From positions 103,100,701 to 103,164,700 of the forward strand of contig OX104134.1 in the NCBI GenBank assembly GCA_944470555.2: a stretch of 64,000 nucleotides of DNA. Direction: 5' to 3'. Every line of letters starts with the position of its first letter. The stretch's first letter is position 1. The notes below the pieces were generated by a model that saw only the letters and a list, made by a program, of their open reading frames with translations, was not told the origin of the DNA and searched no databases. The stretch comes from Heterobilharzia americana. Its lineage: Eukaryota > Platyhelminthes > Trematoda > Strigeidida > Schistosomatidae. Shown here piece after piece: positions 47,278 through 59,343 of the stretch. The position numbers and the translations under genes were made by a program.

Positions 47278-48701
47278 TGCACTGGTTCATCTTTTGTTTC
47301 ACCATCTTCCTCTCCCTCTCCCTCTCCTCCTCTATCAGCTTCCATGTCCCCATCAAGATCCACTCCTTTTCCCGGTCTTGCCGCTTCCTCTTCCTTCGTA
47401 ACACGGTCATGCAGATTTCCTTCCGCACAGCTTTCAAAGAGTTCCAGTGTTCCTGCATGCAGGTCTCTTCAGGGATTTTGCTCAATGTCACCCGTTTCGT
47501 TCTGATGACTGACTGACGAGAAGATGTCGCTCGTAGATTCATCCTTCAGTTCTGGGCGGTTGTTGACCTTGAACTGTGGTCTACCACCAGCTTCTATGAA
47601 GGCTTTCAACTTGATTTTGGATGCAGGTTTCTTGCACTAGACAGTGAGTGGTATGAACCAACATCTGCTCCCCTTCTTCATCTGTTTAGTAGAGTCTTCG
47701 TTCAACTTTCTCGAAATTGGGATGAAGTCAATGTGATATTCACTGTGTCCTGGTGTCTGGTGAAATTCATGTCGCTGCCTTGTGAATGTCCTTGTGTTTA
47801 TACACAGTGCCTGACTCCAATCACCAAACCGTTGAATGCGCAGAAGTCTGCAAATAGTTCTCCATTCTCATTCATCATTTCATTAAGTACTTCTCGATTC
47901 GAAATTGGTCTTCTTCCTCTGTTATCTGCTCTCACTTTGGCTGGCATTCATGTCACCCCACCCATTAGAATTTGATGTCACCATCGCAGTCTGGGGTCTT
48001 ACCCATTACTGATTGCAGTTGTCTGTAGAATTCCTCCTTCTTCTCTTCATCTACATTATTTGTCAGTACGTAGAGTAGCGTAGCGTTGTATGGTTGTGAC
48101 CATCCTTCCTTTTGAGTTGAATCCATCCTGCTGTCATGGTGCTGATCCATAACGAGGAGATTAGTTCCCAATGCATGAAAGAAAGCCTTCGATGCTCCTG
48201 AGCATCAGATATCATGATAGCCACTCGAAAACTCAGTGTGCTCGTGGTTGTCATCTGGATGACAATATCGGAATAGATTATTGACTTTCCAGTTGGCAGT
48301 TGGGAGAGTCCACTTTCATTCCACCTGCTTTCACAGATTCCTAGCACTTCTATCCCATATCTCTCCCCATCTCTTCTGCAATGTGGGCAGCCTTGCTAGA
48401 CAGCTTCAAACATTGTGCGGATATTCCATGTCACTATGCTTACTTTTGCTTCCATCGATGGAGAGAAGACACATCGGCCAATTGGCTTCTTGAAGGCTTT
48501 CACTAACGGCGTCATTTCGTCTCCCCGATTCCAGCAGGGAATAAGTTTGTTTTTATTTTTTGGAGTTTGTCGGTGCTTCGAAGTTTCTGTAGCGGTTGGA
48601 TTTGTTTTACGGGGTAAGGTTGCTAGCCCTATGCCCAACCTTCCCTCTTTACCCGGGCTTAGGACCAGCTAGTAACCATTAAACTAGTTAACCAGGTGAG
48701 G
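47278..48701 (-). mobile_element. RTE-like LINE, copy F (3' two thirds missing)
   Basis: On the minus strand the 5' leader and most of the endonuclease and linker are present: leader near 48660-48600, NIRTMFE near 48410, ICESRWNESG near 48330, and the linker ending KQKMNQCT near 47280. Similarity stops abruptly at 47278, equivalent to about 17395 in copy B. LINEs normally lose their 5' end, so loss of the 3' end points to later rearrangement or an aberrant insertion. A CTCTCC expansion at 47309-47327 adds the ERERER stretch to the linker frame (47264-47542). Other frames: 47965-48171, 48063-48347 and 48396-48638, all broken. Confidence 0.92.
47309..47327 (+). repeat. (CTCTCC)n expansion inside LINE copy F
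   Basis: About three units where copy B has a shorter GAGGAGAGGAGG tract on the sense strand. Confidence 0.85.
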
Positions 48702-48743
48702 ATCATGACTATTAAGCTGAAGTTTTATGAAATGACACACAGA
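48702..48743 (-). repeat. Extra 5' flank shared by LINE copies E and F (F member)
   Basis: Same 42 bases as at 38162-38203. Here they lie between the 5' end of F and the fragment G. Confidence 0.85.
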
Positions 48744-48878
48744 GAAGACAAATCGGCTGATTGGCTTCCTGGAGGCTTGCACCATCTGGCGTCATTTAGC
48801 TCATCTGATTCTAACGTTCCCTCTTTATCCGAGTATAGGACCGGCTAGTAACTGGTCAAATGGTCAACTAGGCGAGGT
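48741..48878 (-). mobile_element. RTE-like LINE, copy G (5'-leader scrap with internal deletion)
   Basis: On the minus strand it starts near 48878 (CCTCGCCTAGTTGACC), keeps GGCCGGTCC-like and GGATAAAGAGGGAACG sequence, then skips about 100 bases of leader and continues AAATGACGCCAGATGG to GTCTTCTCT, the point just before the likely start codon of the LINE frame. It lies in the same orientation directly upstream of F, giving two 5' leaders in a row. Confidence 0.85.
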
Positions 48879-49022
48879 GGATTAGCGTTGATAATCAATG
48901 AAATTTATTTGCAGTTTCTTGGAAAACATATGTAACCAGAAAATCAGAGTCACCCTTGTTCAGTAGTATTTCAAAAAGCTAGTGAAATTTACCGAGTACT
49001 CTTGCTGAGACATTATTGATGG

Positions 49023-49109
49023 ACAGTTACTAGCAATGGAGTTCCTGACGTGCATTTTGTCCTATTTGCTGTTCTTCACCTGTAGGTACCTGACTTTCAG
49101 TGAATGACA
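49023..49109 (+). repeat. Dispersed repeat, member 2 (partner at 34808-34893)
   Basis: CAATGGAGTTCCTGACGTGC, then TTTTGTCCTATT and TAGGTACCTGACTTTCAGTG, align without large gaps to 34808-34893. The sequence downstream to about 49200 is also less AT-rich and may belong to the same repeat. Confidence 0.55.
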
Positions 49110-52100
49110 TGGTTCCCAGCAGAACTCATATGCAAGACCAGTCTCTTCAAACGCAAGTGAAATATCTACAAGGCCACTGTGCTACGATGTCCACTCCCTA
49201 TGTAATGGAGACTGTGTAGTTTTAATTTTATGACTTGTGAATCCCCATTGTTGCCTGTAATGAATGGGTGCAACTGGCCTATGGGCTACTTTGAATTTAC
49301 CAATAGATTTCATTTTCATATTCGGATATTGCAGTCCAATAAATGACGGAGATCCACGAGCTATGACATCATAACTAATGGTGGTCAGCAAAGAAAGTAA
49401 AATCTGAACAGAATAAATTTATTTTAAAAAATATCGTGCTCAAAGCTGTAAAATCCCTTTTAAATAAAGTTACGGTGTACATTAACTGCTAAAATATCCT
49501 TACATAGTTTAACAAACAACAATTCCTACCAAGTCATGATCATGAAAATAAGTTAAGTAGGAAAGGGAACAAGAAACAGGAAGATACTCGACAGTGTGAA
49601 TGCGCGAGTGCTAGTCAAAATCAAGGAACGAAGAATACTTAACAGACTGAGGAAATACTTGTCAGCGTGGATGGGAATGAGAAATTTGTAACCATGCCAA
49701 AATATGGTCTACACAATTACAAATGAGGTGTCACAAGCAGGTTAGTTAGACACTAGAAAGAAGTGAAAACCGTGAAAAGTTGAAAAGTGAATAAGAATCG
49801 TGAGTTTAAACTCGTATCTGAATGCACAATTCTGGTTTTGAAGATTTGACCTCTTCTTTTATTCTTGCGTAATATTTTCCTGACCACAGTCTGCTAGTGA
49901 TTGATATTCGACAAACTATTGCACGACCATCTTACTTATAAATGTTGTTTTACAGTTTTTCAGAGGGATGTCAGCACAAAATGGAGCTGAATGGTTTCCT
50001 CAGTTACTCCGTTCAACGTGCCTTAACTTTATGACTCTGAGTATCTTATTGTATTGTTGGTGAATGTTCCAAAACGTATATATTCAGTAACTTGAGCGAA
50101 TAATTCTTTGTGGGGCAAAGATGAAAAAGAGAAATTTGATTATAATCTGACGTCCCCTCAGCTAGTTCACAAAAGCGCATAAATTACTTTTGTATCCTAA
50201 CTAACGTAAAATGTTTTGATGGAATAAGCAACTTTAAGATAATTCAGTGTTAACGTACCTATATTCTCCACCCTTACAAAACTGACTTAGTCTTCAGACA
50301 AATCAACAAACTTGAAGTACATAAAAGCTGTTCTCATACTTGATCTTGGTTTTGGATTTTCGTAGGCTATCCAAGTTACGATATGTGTGTTTAGAAATTA
50401 CATTTTTCTTCATCCCTACCGAACAGTAGATGCATAGACGTTTTTTTGACTTCAGTTTCATCAGACGTAAAAAGTGAATACCTTCAGTCAGCAGTATTTT
50501 ATAAGCTTTTAATTAATTTGGCTTTTCATGTGTAAGATTTTGGCATAGGAATAGGTTGAGAAATGATCCCACATATTGTGGTAAATCCGATGTTATTAAG
50601 ATATGATTTCCAGTTTTAGAGAGTGATATTACGGTTGACAAATTGCACCAAGAGTTTTGCGAGTGCCTGTTATGTACCTTTACAGCTGTATCTTCTCGAA
50701 TATGATCGGTAAATACCTATTTACAACCTGTCTTTGTTGGCATACACCTTGGTTAACTGGAAAATTTCACAGCAACTGAATGAGTGTTTGAAACCAATAG
50801 TTTCTCACAAAAGGTTGACACATTAGACCAAATCAGTTAAGGAGATTAGCATATACAAAAAAACATTCTGTAAACTGTACTAATTTATTAACTTGTGGTG
50901 ATCGCCATTGTTGTACTGGTGTGCTAAGCAGATAGTGACAAATAGTAGCTTATTTATTACAAAATGTTAACAAAAACACTAAGTATGATGTGTTATTGTC
51001 ATATCTGATTCGCTCTGCAACCTTATTCTTTCCATGTATAAGGATGGCATTTAAATCAACTAAGATCCCTGTAGTTTGATATAATTATCCAGTAGGACAA
51101 AATGAATAGTGCGTATTACTACGAATATGCTTTTCAAATTACTGTATTCGGTTAAGAAATGAAAACTTCAAAACTTTAACTCAAGAACTTATGATGATTT
51201 CACGAAAACAGTAATTATAGGATTGTTGTGATCCCTCAGAATAAATCAGATTCAGTAGCTCCCTCACCGACGGCTCTCCTCTTGTTACCTTCGGGATAAA
51301 CCGATATAAAATGCTACGACAAAGAATTATTGTATGGTGAACCATTCAATTTACCAATAACTCCCATCTCGCTTCGTCTATTAGTTAAGTCAGGCAGACT
51401 TACATTCACATTTTGAGTGGTGATTCATTTCATCACTTCTTATCGTATCAAAACTGTATATAATCCAGATAGTTTATCAAATCGAAAATGTGTTCTCATC
51501 ATGTGGTTAAAACACTTTTTGATTCGAAGCAATGCACTCTACAAACTAATACCTGACCAGGAGTGTGCGTTTGACAAAAATGTGCTTAAGGTTAAGTAAG
51601 CATTCATCTGCATAGTTTTTTAAATTGGCCGTCCTGTGAAACAGGTTCAGAAGTGCTAGGTGGTTTTCCATCACTGTAAACTTCAACTATTTTGCATATA
51701 TACTAAGACTTTAACCCAACCACTGTAAGACCAGATAACTCAGAATGCTATCTCCTGTCAAACTGAGGATATATAACAGTATTAATAGAAATGCAGCTTG
51801 GTAATGACCCTAAAATGATAAGGATCCTTCTACTTATTGTGTTTCGTACTGTAAAGTACCATGCAACCACTTAATTCTGAAAAAACAAATAAATGCATGC
51901 ATTCAAAATAGTTGTAATGCATTACTTAACAGTCATCACTAGCCAATCAAAGGAAGTTAATTTGGAGTTACATTTGGACAAATCTTAGCACGTTGGAGAT
52001 AAAATAACTCTAGCGTTTCTCACGTAAGTTCCGTTCCAGCTTCTTCGGAGAAAAACATCAATTATGTAGAAATGAGGTTAAGAACGTATGCTTGGACTCA

Positions 52101-52689
52101 TTGTTCAGTCGATCTTGGATACCAAATGCTTGAACTGATGAGATAGAGTACAGTTAGCGGTGTTTTAACAGCTAATAATTAACAGGTAGGAAAGATGACC
52201 CTTGCGGTTAGTTTCAGAAATAGCATCGTGTTCATTTCCTTCTCATCATCCTTACAGGCTGACAGAAATAGTTTTTTATGTATGATAAAGTTGAAAGTTC
52301 TAGATTTCCAAGGAAAAACATGGATTTCAACAAACGAAGGTGTAAAAGAAGCGATTTCCTGAACAACTGAAAAATTAGATAATCACAAATACATACAAAA
52401 ATACATACCATTTTCGAATGATCCACTGAAGATGCATAAGAGATTGCGCAAGCTTTTTTTGTCATCTTTTAAAAAAGGCTGTGAATAAAAAGTGTATCAC
52501 ACTGTAAGATACATAAAACTTAATAGTAGGTGATTGGTAACCATATTTTAAAAACAATAAATTGACTTACTATCTACTGCTCATTATTGGCCAGCTTCAA
52601 GGTGGATTTCTTAAAGTTCTAATAAAAAGTCTTGACCCGAGAGGCTGATAAAGTTGAGAGGAGGTGAATGTTTCCTGATGGTATTGGAG
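49110..52689. other. 3.6 kb without a supported gene
   Basis: AT-rich, stops in all frames. The short frames (49182-49391 on minus, 51417-51599, 52232-52465 on minus) show no domain. Confidence 0.55.
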
Positions 52690-52930
52690 AGTGGTCGAAC
52701 TGTATCGCTAGTGGGAAGATTCAGGAAATATTAGGTCACTTGATTCCGACAAATTGGTGACTTCCTCGCCTAGAAGCCTGACGTTTGTAGACTTGGTCCT
52801 TTATGAGGCCATACGTATGCACTGCTGAGGAGTCTGGAAAATATCACAAACGGTTCACTATTGCTCTTAGATTTTCAATGGTTCTCTAACAGACTTCAAT
52901 CCATGATGAAAACCACTTCTAAGCTTTTGT
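52690..52930 (+). mobile_element. SINE-like repeat with hammerhead remnant, copy 3 (Sm-alpha type)
   Basis: A possible A-box GAGTGGTCGAACTG lies near 52687-52705. From 52815, TATGCACTGCTGAGGAGTC, then ACAAACGG, TTTTCAATGGT and CTTCAATCCATGATGA follow the order of the Sm-alpha 3' half as I remember it (GCACTG, CTGATGAG, GAAACGG, then the conserved tail). The tail similarity is the strongest evidence. The recalled consensus is from memory and not checked. Confidence 0.58.
52817..52866 (+). ncRNA. Hammerhead remnant, inactivated
   Basis: The core box reads CTGAGGAG (52825-52832) instead of CTGATGAG, and ACAAACGG (52846-52853) stands for the GAAAC box. Both changes hit invariant positions, and stem I pairing (GCACTG) is lost on the 3' side. 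Confidence 0.5.
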
Positions 52931-53904
52931 CCTTGTTTGAAAAAGTTTTGGAAACTGAGAGTCATGGTGGCAAGTTTGTCTTTGTCGTACTAGACATTTA
53001 TGTTCATCAAGCTCATTCTTTCACTAAGGATTTTCCCTAACATTATAACTTTTAATCCAAAGAGAAATGTTTATGACTACCTGATAAAATGCATTAAATG
53101 ACTATCTGTTAATAAATGCAAAAATGTATTAATATTTGCGAAATCCATTCATGCTTATTCAGTAACAGTTGCACTTCGCCTGATAAAAGTATGCAAAACG
53201 GAATAGGGATAAAAAAAATGAGTTTAGTGGGAAACATTATCTCAATGTTTACCCAATGTATGCGGGACTTACTAAATAGATTTACGATTGGTAAGTAAAA
53301 AAATAATTAACCATTACAGGTAAAGTCTTTCACTTTCATCGCCGTGTTTAATCTATTTTGTTATCTAGCAAAATGTAGTCAGCACTGTAAACTCACGAAT
53401 ATCCAACTGTACCTGCTTGCAAAAAAGTGTGAACCCAGATGTTTATCAAATGGTGGTATTTATTACTTAAAGAATAACTTCATAAATGTATATTATTTAA
53501 TACTGATTTAATATAGTGACAAAACTTGGTAACGGAATAAACGTACTGAAGTTAATACCATTTTGTAGAAGTGCTTACTTTCTAGGTTGTTGTCGACAGT
53601 AAACAAAACTACTGCGATACCCTTACAAAACCTACCAGCAAATGAAAAGTATCTTGGGTGTCTTGTCGCAATTCAAAATTTTTTTACCTAGATTACTAAA
53701 CAATTATACATGGCTATAAATTTGAATTATATTTGCGAATTCTTTTATTGTATTATTATGAATGACCGGGAAACGTCTAGATCAGGAAATGGAAATCCGA
53801 TCAGTAACCTCGTGCACATTCGTCCAGTAGGCAATGAGCCACGCCTGTTGTGTACGATGTAAAAGTGGACTCGAACAGAACTTTCAATAGAAAATTTAGA
53901 CGTT
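52931..53904. other. 1 kb without a supported gene
   Basis: AT-rich, nothing recognised. The 53116-53298 frame looks accidental. Confidence 0.55.
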
Positions 53905-53990
53905 ATTGATTTAGGGGAGTCACTGTCAACCAGTGGATCACAGGTTTGAACATCACTCCAATTAGCAAGGTTTGGGCAGCTACCTAGTAT
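53905..53990 (-). repeat. Repeat of an inverted pair, arm 1
   Basis: Read on the minus strand, ACCTTGCTAATTGGAGTGATG, TTCAAACC, CCACTGGTTGAC, GACTCCCCTAAATCAATAA aligns with the plus strand at 54106-54185. It contains GTTCAAACC, a B-box-like core. The antisense frame 53745-53993 covers it and is not taken as a gene. Confidence 0.5.
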
Positions 53991-54105
53991 CACTACCCCT
54001 CATATACAGTAGGTGTGAATTATTGCTTACTGTACAAGTGTGCACCAGGTTGCTGAATGAGTGAACTTATATTGTGTGAGAGCTAATGATGTTTGTTACC
54101 TAACT

Positions 54106-54185
54106 AATCAACCTCGGTAGATGGAGTGGTGTTTGAACCCCTGACACACTGGTGAGAAATCATCTCCTTAAACCAATAAAATTTC
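54106..54185 (+). repeat. Repeat of an inverted pair, arm 2
   Basis: ACCTCGGTAGATGGAGTGGTG, then CACACTGGTGAG, ATCTCCTTAAACCAATAA matches arm 1 in the opposite orientation at clearly reduced identity. The two lie about 115 bases apart. Family unknown. Confidence 0.5.
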
Positions 54186-56569
54186 TTCCGGGTTTCTCTT
54201 TTACGTTGCACGAATCAACTTATGCATAAAACTATTTAGGGAAATATATTTGGCAATTTTTGAGTTTTGATAACGACAGGACCTGACTAACGTCGTGAAA
54301 TGGTAATCAGTATTGTATTTGCTCTTATGACAATGTACACAGCAATATACTATCAGTTTCCAGGTAGATATATTGCCCACAACTGAAACGCTGTCCAATA
54401 AGTAAAATGGTGTGGTTGTGCTCTATATCGAATGAATGAATGAATGAATGAATCTAATAAAGAATGTTTCCAAGTTGCACCTTCGTTTTTCTGCAGCAAA
54501 TATGAAAATTTCACGTTCTGTCTACAAATGGCTGACAAAATGTTTATCCTAGATTTTAGGTAAACATGATTTAATGTGATAAAAGAACAGTGTGAGCAAT
54601 AACTTTTAGGAATGCACCTGCCGTTCCAGTTTTCAATTTCTTCGTAAATTGGGACCAGGTTAATTTGTTGACGCTGATGGTAACCATGAAATGATTGCAC
54701 CATTTAGATGCGTTCAGCCAGTTCTGGTTCAGTATAAGCCCTAACATAAGTGTTAAAAATCACATTACTTTCCTAAGTAAAACCTAGGTGAAAGAAAAGT
54801 GACTTAGAAAATTATTCTTTTGAAAAGTTGAGGTTTCAAATATCAACTTCATTTCCTGCTCTCTGACCTTGCCTCCTAACTGAATTTGAATTATTGTGTT
54901 GTGTCCAGAAAATTCACGATGTGTGAGTGACAAGTAGTATATATTTGTTCCAAGAATGCTTTTGATGTAGACAAAAAGATATCTTTACTTGAAAGCGGTT
55001 CACATATTTGCAGTAACAAACGATTCAAACTACTAAATGGCACTAATATATTGTAGAACAAAGATAACATGTAAAAGTAAGCAGAAGATTGGGTAGATTG
55101 ATGAAATATGAGTAGAGCTGTCACGAAAGCCACTTTGAAGAATGTAGACAAATAGTATCTAAAGCAACATCGTCAAATCCCAGAAGCGATTCAAGTCGAC
55201 ACTTCATAATTCGGGAGGAAAGAAGATACATCATGATGTAAAAATACAGAGAAGAAAAGTATCACACACTGCGATCTAAACATGGAGAGTGTTTGCATAT
55301 GTGACTTTATTGTAGGGCTTGTTATCTTTTTCAGTACTGGTTTGCTAGTTCATACGACTTTTATCCAAAGTTATTGTAGCTCAATAATCATACATCAGTA
55401 AAAGTCCTGCATCAAATTTTCCTACGTTATGACCAGTTATTCCAGTCTGTGTCATAAGTTCTTTACGTATTTAAAAATCCTCAAGAAGACATAAAATAAA
55501 ACTTTTGGGGAAAAACAACTGTTCCACTATTTCACTTACGAAGTGCACAGTGAAATTTAAACATAACTAAAGTCTAAGTGTATTAGTAGAGAATGCTAAC
55601 ATAGTTTGTAAAATCAAGTTTCTCCTTGGGTTATGATCAGGAATATAGTATGAGAGTAATAATGTTAGAATAATTAGAATATTTGAGTGTGTATGAGTTA
55701 ACTGTCGATGAATAAATGTAAGATGAGAACAAGCAGCAAAAAGTAAGTGAAGAAATAATTGAAATGTTATCACTGAGTAAAAGAATAGTATTTAATGAAA
55801 GAATTTAGTATCTTAATTGAAAGTTTACTTCATAAGAGGAAAAACGAGTTGGAGTTTACGAACTAGGTATTGAAGCTACACATAGAGATAGATCGGCCAA
55901 AGTCGATGCAATCACACTACCACACTGCTGATTAGCAGTTTACCTTGATCAGTGGAAAATCTCTTTTGGCAATATCTGGTTGACAGAGGAGACAATTTCA
56001 GACGGCACATTTACTGTCATCTACGAAATTCAAAATAAACCTCCAAATGATGCAAATAACTATCTAGTACCCATTGCTAAACTTTACCAATAGGTACGAA
56101 CCGGCCCAAATTTAGTGTCTACAAGAGATTCATTATGCTATTCAACCAACGAACATACAACTTACTAGTAAGAAGCTACATGAACAGTAGTCTTTTGGAA
56201 TTCATTCAGATGCTATTCACCTCCTCGTTGAGTAATTCACTTTGAAGGTTGTTGTGGTTTACTGATTTTAAGTTGGTATTCATTACGTTCTGACAATAGA
56301 TGAAGAACCGTTGAAAGCCTGGGAGCACTAGACAGCTGTTTCCTCCTAGCAGGGAACACCTGAATAGTAAGCCCCCCCCCCACATCCACCAGTAGTCAAA
56401 CCAAAGACATTCCGGTTTCGTAGCGAGTAGGTTACCATTGGCCTACTGGGTCGGAATTAAATGATCCACACTTCCTTACTTGACATGATTCGGGGTAAGA
56501 TTTCCCGAAAATTTGATACGAGGTCATGACTGGTAGAGCGAATTATATCTCACCCGAGGACAAATACTC
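54186..56569. other. 2.4 kb without a supported gene
   Basis: AT-rich. Contains the GAAT run and a run of ten C at 56372-56381. The 56340-56560 part is less AT-rich and contains tRNA-box-like bits (TGGTAGAGCG near 56531), possibly the 5' part of the next SINE or a separate old repeat. Confidence 0.5.
54430..54453 (+). repeat. (GAAT)6 microsatellite
   Basis: Six perfect GAAT units. Confidence 0.95.
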
Positions 56570-56800
56570 AATTATGGCATTGGATGGTGACGCTATTTTG
56601 CGAATTAACGAAAGTGAGAAAATGTGAGCTTTTGAATTCTACTTACTGGTTCAATGATAACATCCTCACCATGAAGCATGAAGGTAGTGGTTTCGGCCGA
56701 TGGAGTCGTGTGCACGCACTCCTGATGAGTGCGATACTGAAAAGAAACAGACTTTCCAGTGCCTCCAGGTTTTCATAGGTCCCCCCAACTGATCCCAGTC
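56570..56800 (+). mobile_element. SINE-like repeat with hammerhead core, copy 4 (Sm-alpha type)
   Basis: GGATGGTGACGCT (from 56582) resembles an A-box region and CTGGTTCAATGATAACATCC (from 56645) a decayed B-box region. TCCTCACCATGAAG and GTAGTGGTTTCGGCCGATGG lead into the hammerhead at 56714-56764. After the cleavage site, CAGTGCCTCCAGGTTTTCAT is the typical downstream segment of this repeat class. It is the best preserved of the four copies around the cleavage site. Confidence 0.68.
56714..56764 (+). ncRNA. Hammerhead ribozyme core (in SINE copy 4)
   Basis: CTGATGAG is at 56722-56729 and GAAAC at 56744-56748. Stem I keeps five pairs, GCACT 56716-56720 with AGTGC 56758-56762. The cleavage triplet is TTC at 56754-56756, allowed for hammerheads. 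Stem II is badly eroded (GTGCGATACTGAAAA has no good pairing), so activity is uncertain. Confidence 0.65.
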
Positions 56801-59129
56801 CCCGATGAATACCAACTTGATTTCCTTCATTTTCATGCTGCTATCTATGAAATAAAAATTCCCTCCATCATGCATTCCTTTTTTATTTACTGGCAAATCA
56901 AACCTGTGAAAACTGGCACTTTTGTAATTTAGATAGTATAGAGTGAAGGACTGGAGTTTTGTGTTCAGACCTGTTAGTTTTTCTTCTTCAAAATGTGTCT
57001 TGAAATTCAAATAATTCCATAATCTTTCACTTGGTTCAAAAGTTTGACATTTATCACTTAACGAAGATGATTCAAAATAACTATCTAGTCATTCTGATTA
57101 AAGTGAACGATCAGTCTTAGTGTATCAGCCCAAGTTTTGTTGTTAACCCTAGTGGTATCTGAAAACAGTCAGTTCAAGTCATCAGGATGACACCTGGCAT
57201 ACGCTTACTCGACTATTCATGTTTTAGGAGAGGGTCATAAATAGTTTAATCACTTGATTACAACTAAAATCAGATTACATATACATTGGTACTGACTAAG
57301 TTCTGTCTGCAGTATGGTCACAGCTGTCGCAGCTGCGGAATCAAAGTGGTTTCTTGATTTTTCACGACAATTTTTTCTCAAACTTGTTCACATGAAAGAA
57401 AAGGATGTTTAGAAGTGAGTTAATTTTTCTGACTGATCTAATACTCTAAGATCTTAAGTGGTATTCTCAAATCTCCTGTGGTGGCTACGCTTTTGGTGGA
57501 TTGTCAAATTTGAAGAATACCTGCCATATGAATCTTCCTTCCTTCCAAAATGAAAAACAATAATAAGGGAAGAGTTCACGTCTTGTAGATATAAGACTAC
57601 TTTGAGAAAAATTTGCTAGAATTAACTTCCACAGAAAGCATTTCCTATGAATGCAATAAAACGTTAGGGAATAGGACATTTTAAAGACTTTTTTGATCTA
57701 ATAACGTCTTAGCGACGAATACTGACTAAGATAAGCACGTTATACATTACGTTAAAAAACTTAACTAGCTGGAACCTGATAGAATGTTTGTTTTGCCTAC
57801 ATCTCCATGTTTGCATGTACTTCACTTGCATATGCTCTAAGTAAGTAATAATACTTAACTAGAGGTAAAAATAACTTTATCTTCACATGCGCTAGAAAAC
57901 ATCCTGTTATCAAGTCAGATTTATGACTTTAGAGATTCAAGCTGATAACTGAATATAGATATATAGATATAATACAAGATAGTATTATAACTCCAATTTA
58001 CGGTCATTTAATCACTTCGTAACTAATACTTGTTTTTCTTTCATGAAAATGATTCAAGACACCAGATTCCAAAATAAGCATCGCGACATCAGCAGTTTTC
58101 CGGTCAATTATTCAAATGTAATGAAGGTTTGGTTGTCAATTTATATCTTGCTACCACAAATTCATCTGTGATAAATAAATTCATGCATACATGCCTTTCA
58201 TCCTCTTTGTTCTCCTTCCAATTTTTGTGCATTTTCATATCATACATTCTAGCTAAACTCTACTGAGAGCTGAAAAATATATGGATTTCAAACAGTTTTA
58301 TTCAGACATGTTTCTTACTTTTCTATGTTTATCAGTTGCTTGGAGTTAAACTAGATCTTTAAAAGTTCCACCAAAGAATCTGCAACAAATGAAGTCAGTG
58401 AAGTAAGAAATTTGAGCTGTATCTTGATGATGATATCAGTTAGCGGTCATACTAATCCGTCAGTTTGTGAATATGAACAATGTTAAATAAAGGACCCCGA
58501 CTAAACTGTTACCAGGCTCTAATTCACTTGTGGACACCAATGTAGGGTCATGGCTGTAATCACTTCAACAGTTTTAAACAGACGACCATTAATTTCTGTT
58601 TGTAACCGACATCTTAGATAATATCAGTTAGTAATAAACAACCTTTCAAAATTATTCGTTTGTTCTGAAACCTATGCATAGTTGACCAAAATGTATGTGA
58701 TACGTCTTATCTAGTTTTCTTGTAACTAAAAAATGAAATGATACATAACCTTTACTGTTTGCACTGACTATCGTATCAAGCACATACTAAGTGACAGGTA
58801 CACCGAATGTCAATAAAACTTTGAACACAAGCCTTACACTCACAATTGTTTGAACATCAACGTGACAAAAATAATTCGTTTGTACTCAAGAGAACACTTA
58901 CTGCTTAAATGCATGCATGATATTTTGATCTGAATTCGCTCATCTTTTAAATTATTTTAGCAAATGTACTTCATAAATGTCTATGAAACTTCAGTATGTA
59001 GCTAAATGATCATTTTCGTCACTATCAAGTGCTTATCACGTTTTCTTGCTTTACAATATCAGTTATGTCCAAATAAAAAAGAGTAACAACCGGAATATGT
59101 AATTTTATCGAGAGCAGATAAATGTAACC
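56801..59129. other. 2.3 kb without a supported gene
   Basis: AT-rich, stops in all frames, nothing recognised. Confidence 0.55.
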
Positions 59130-59343
59130 AAGAAGGAAGGTTAAGGTTCGAGACAATTTGATAAACAACATCAGAATTAGCTTCCTTATTCCAAGATGAA
59201 CCTATCCAGGAAACCATACTTATCATACGGCAGCATCTTGATTCTCTCCCTATGCCAGCAACAGACGCCCCCTACTAATAAGCATTAGGGATGTTCACTT
59301 CCAATTTAACAGAAAATGCTACTAATAAATTGATGAGGTATCT

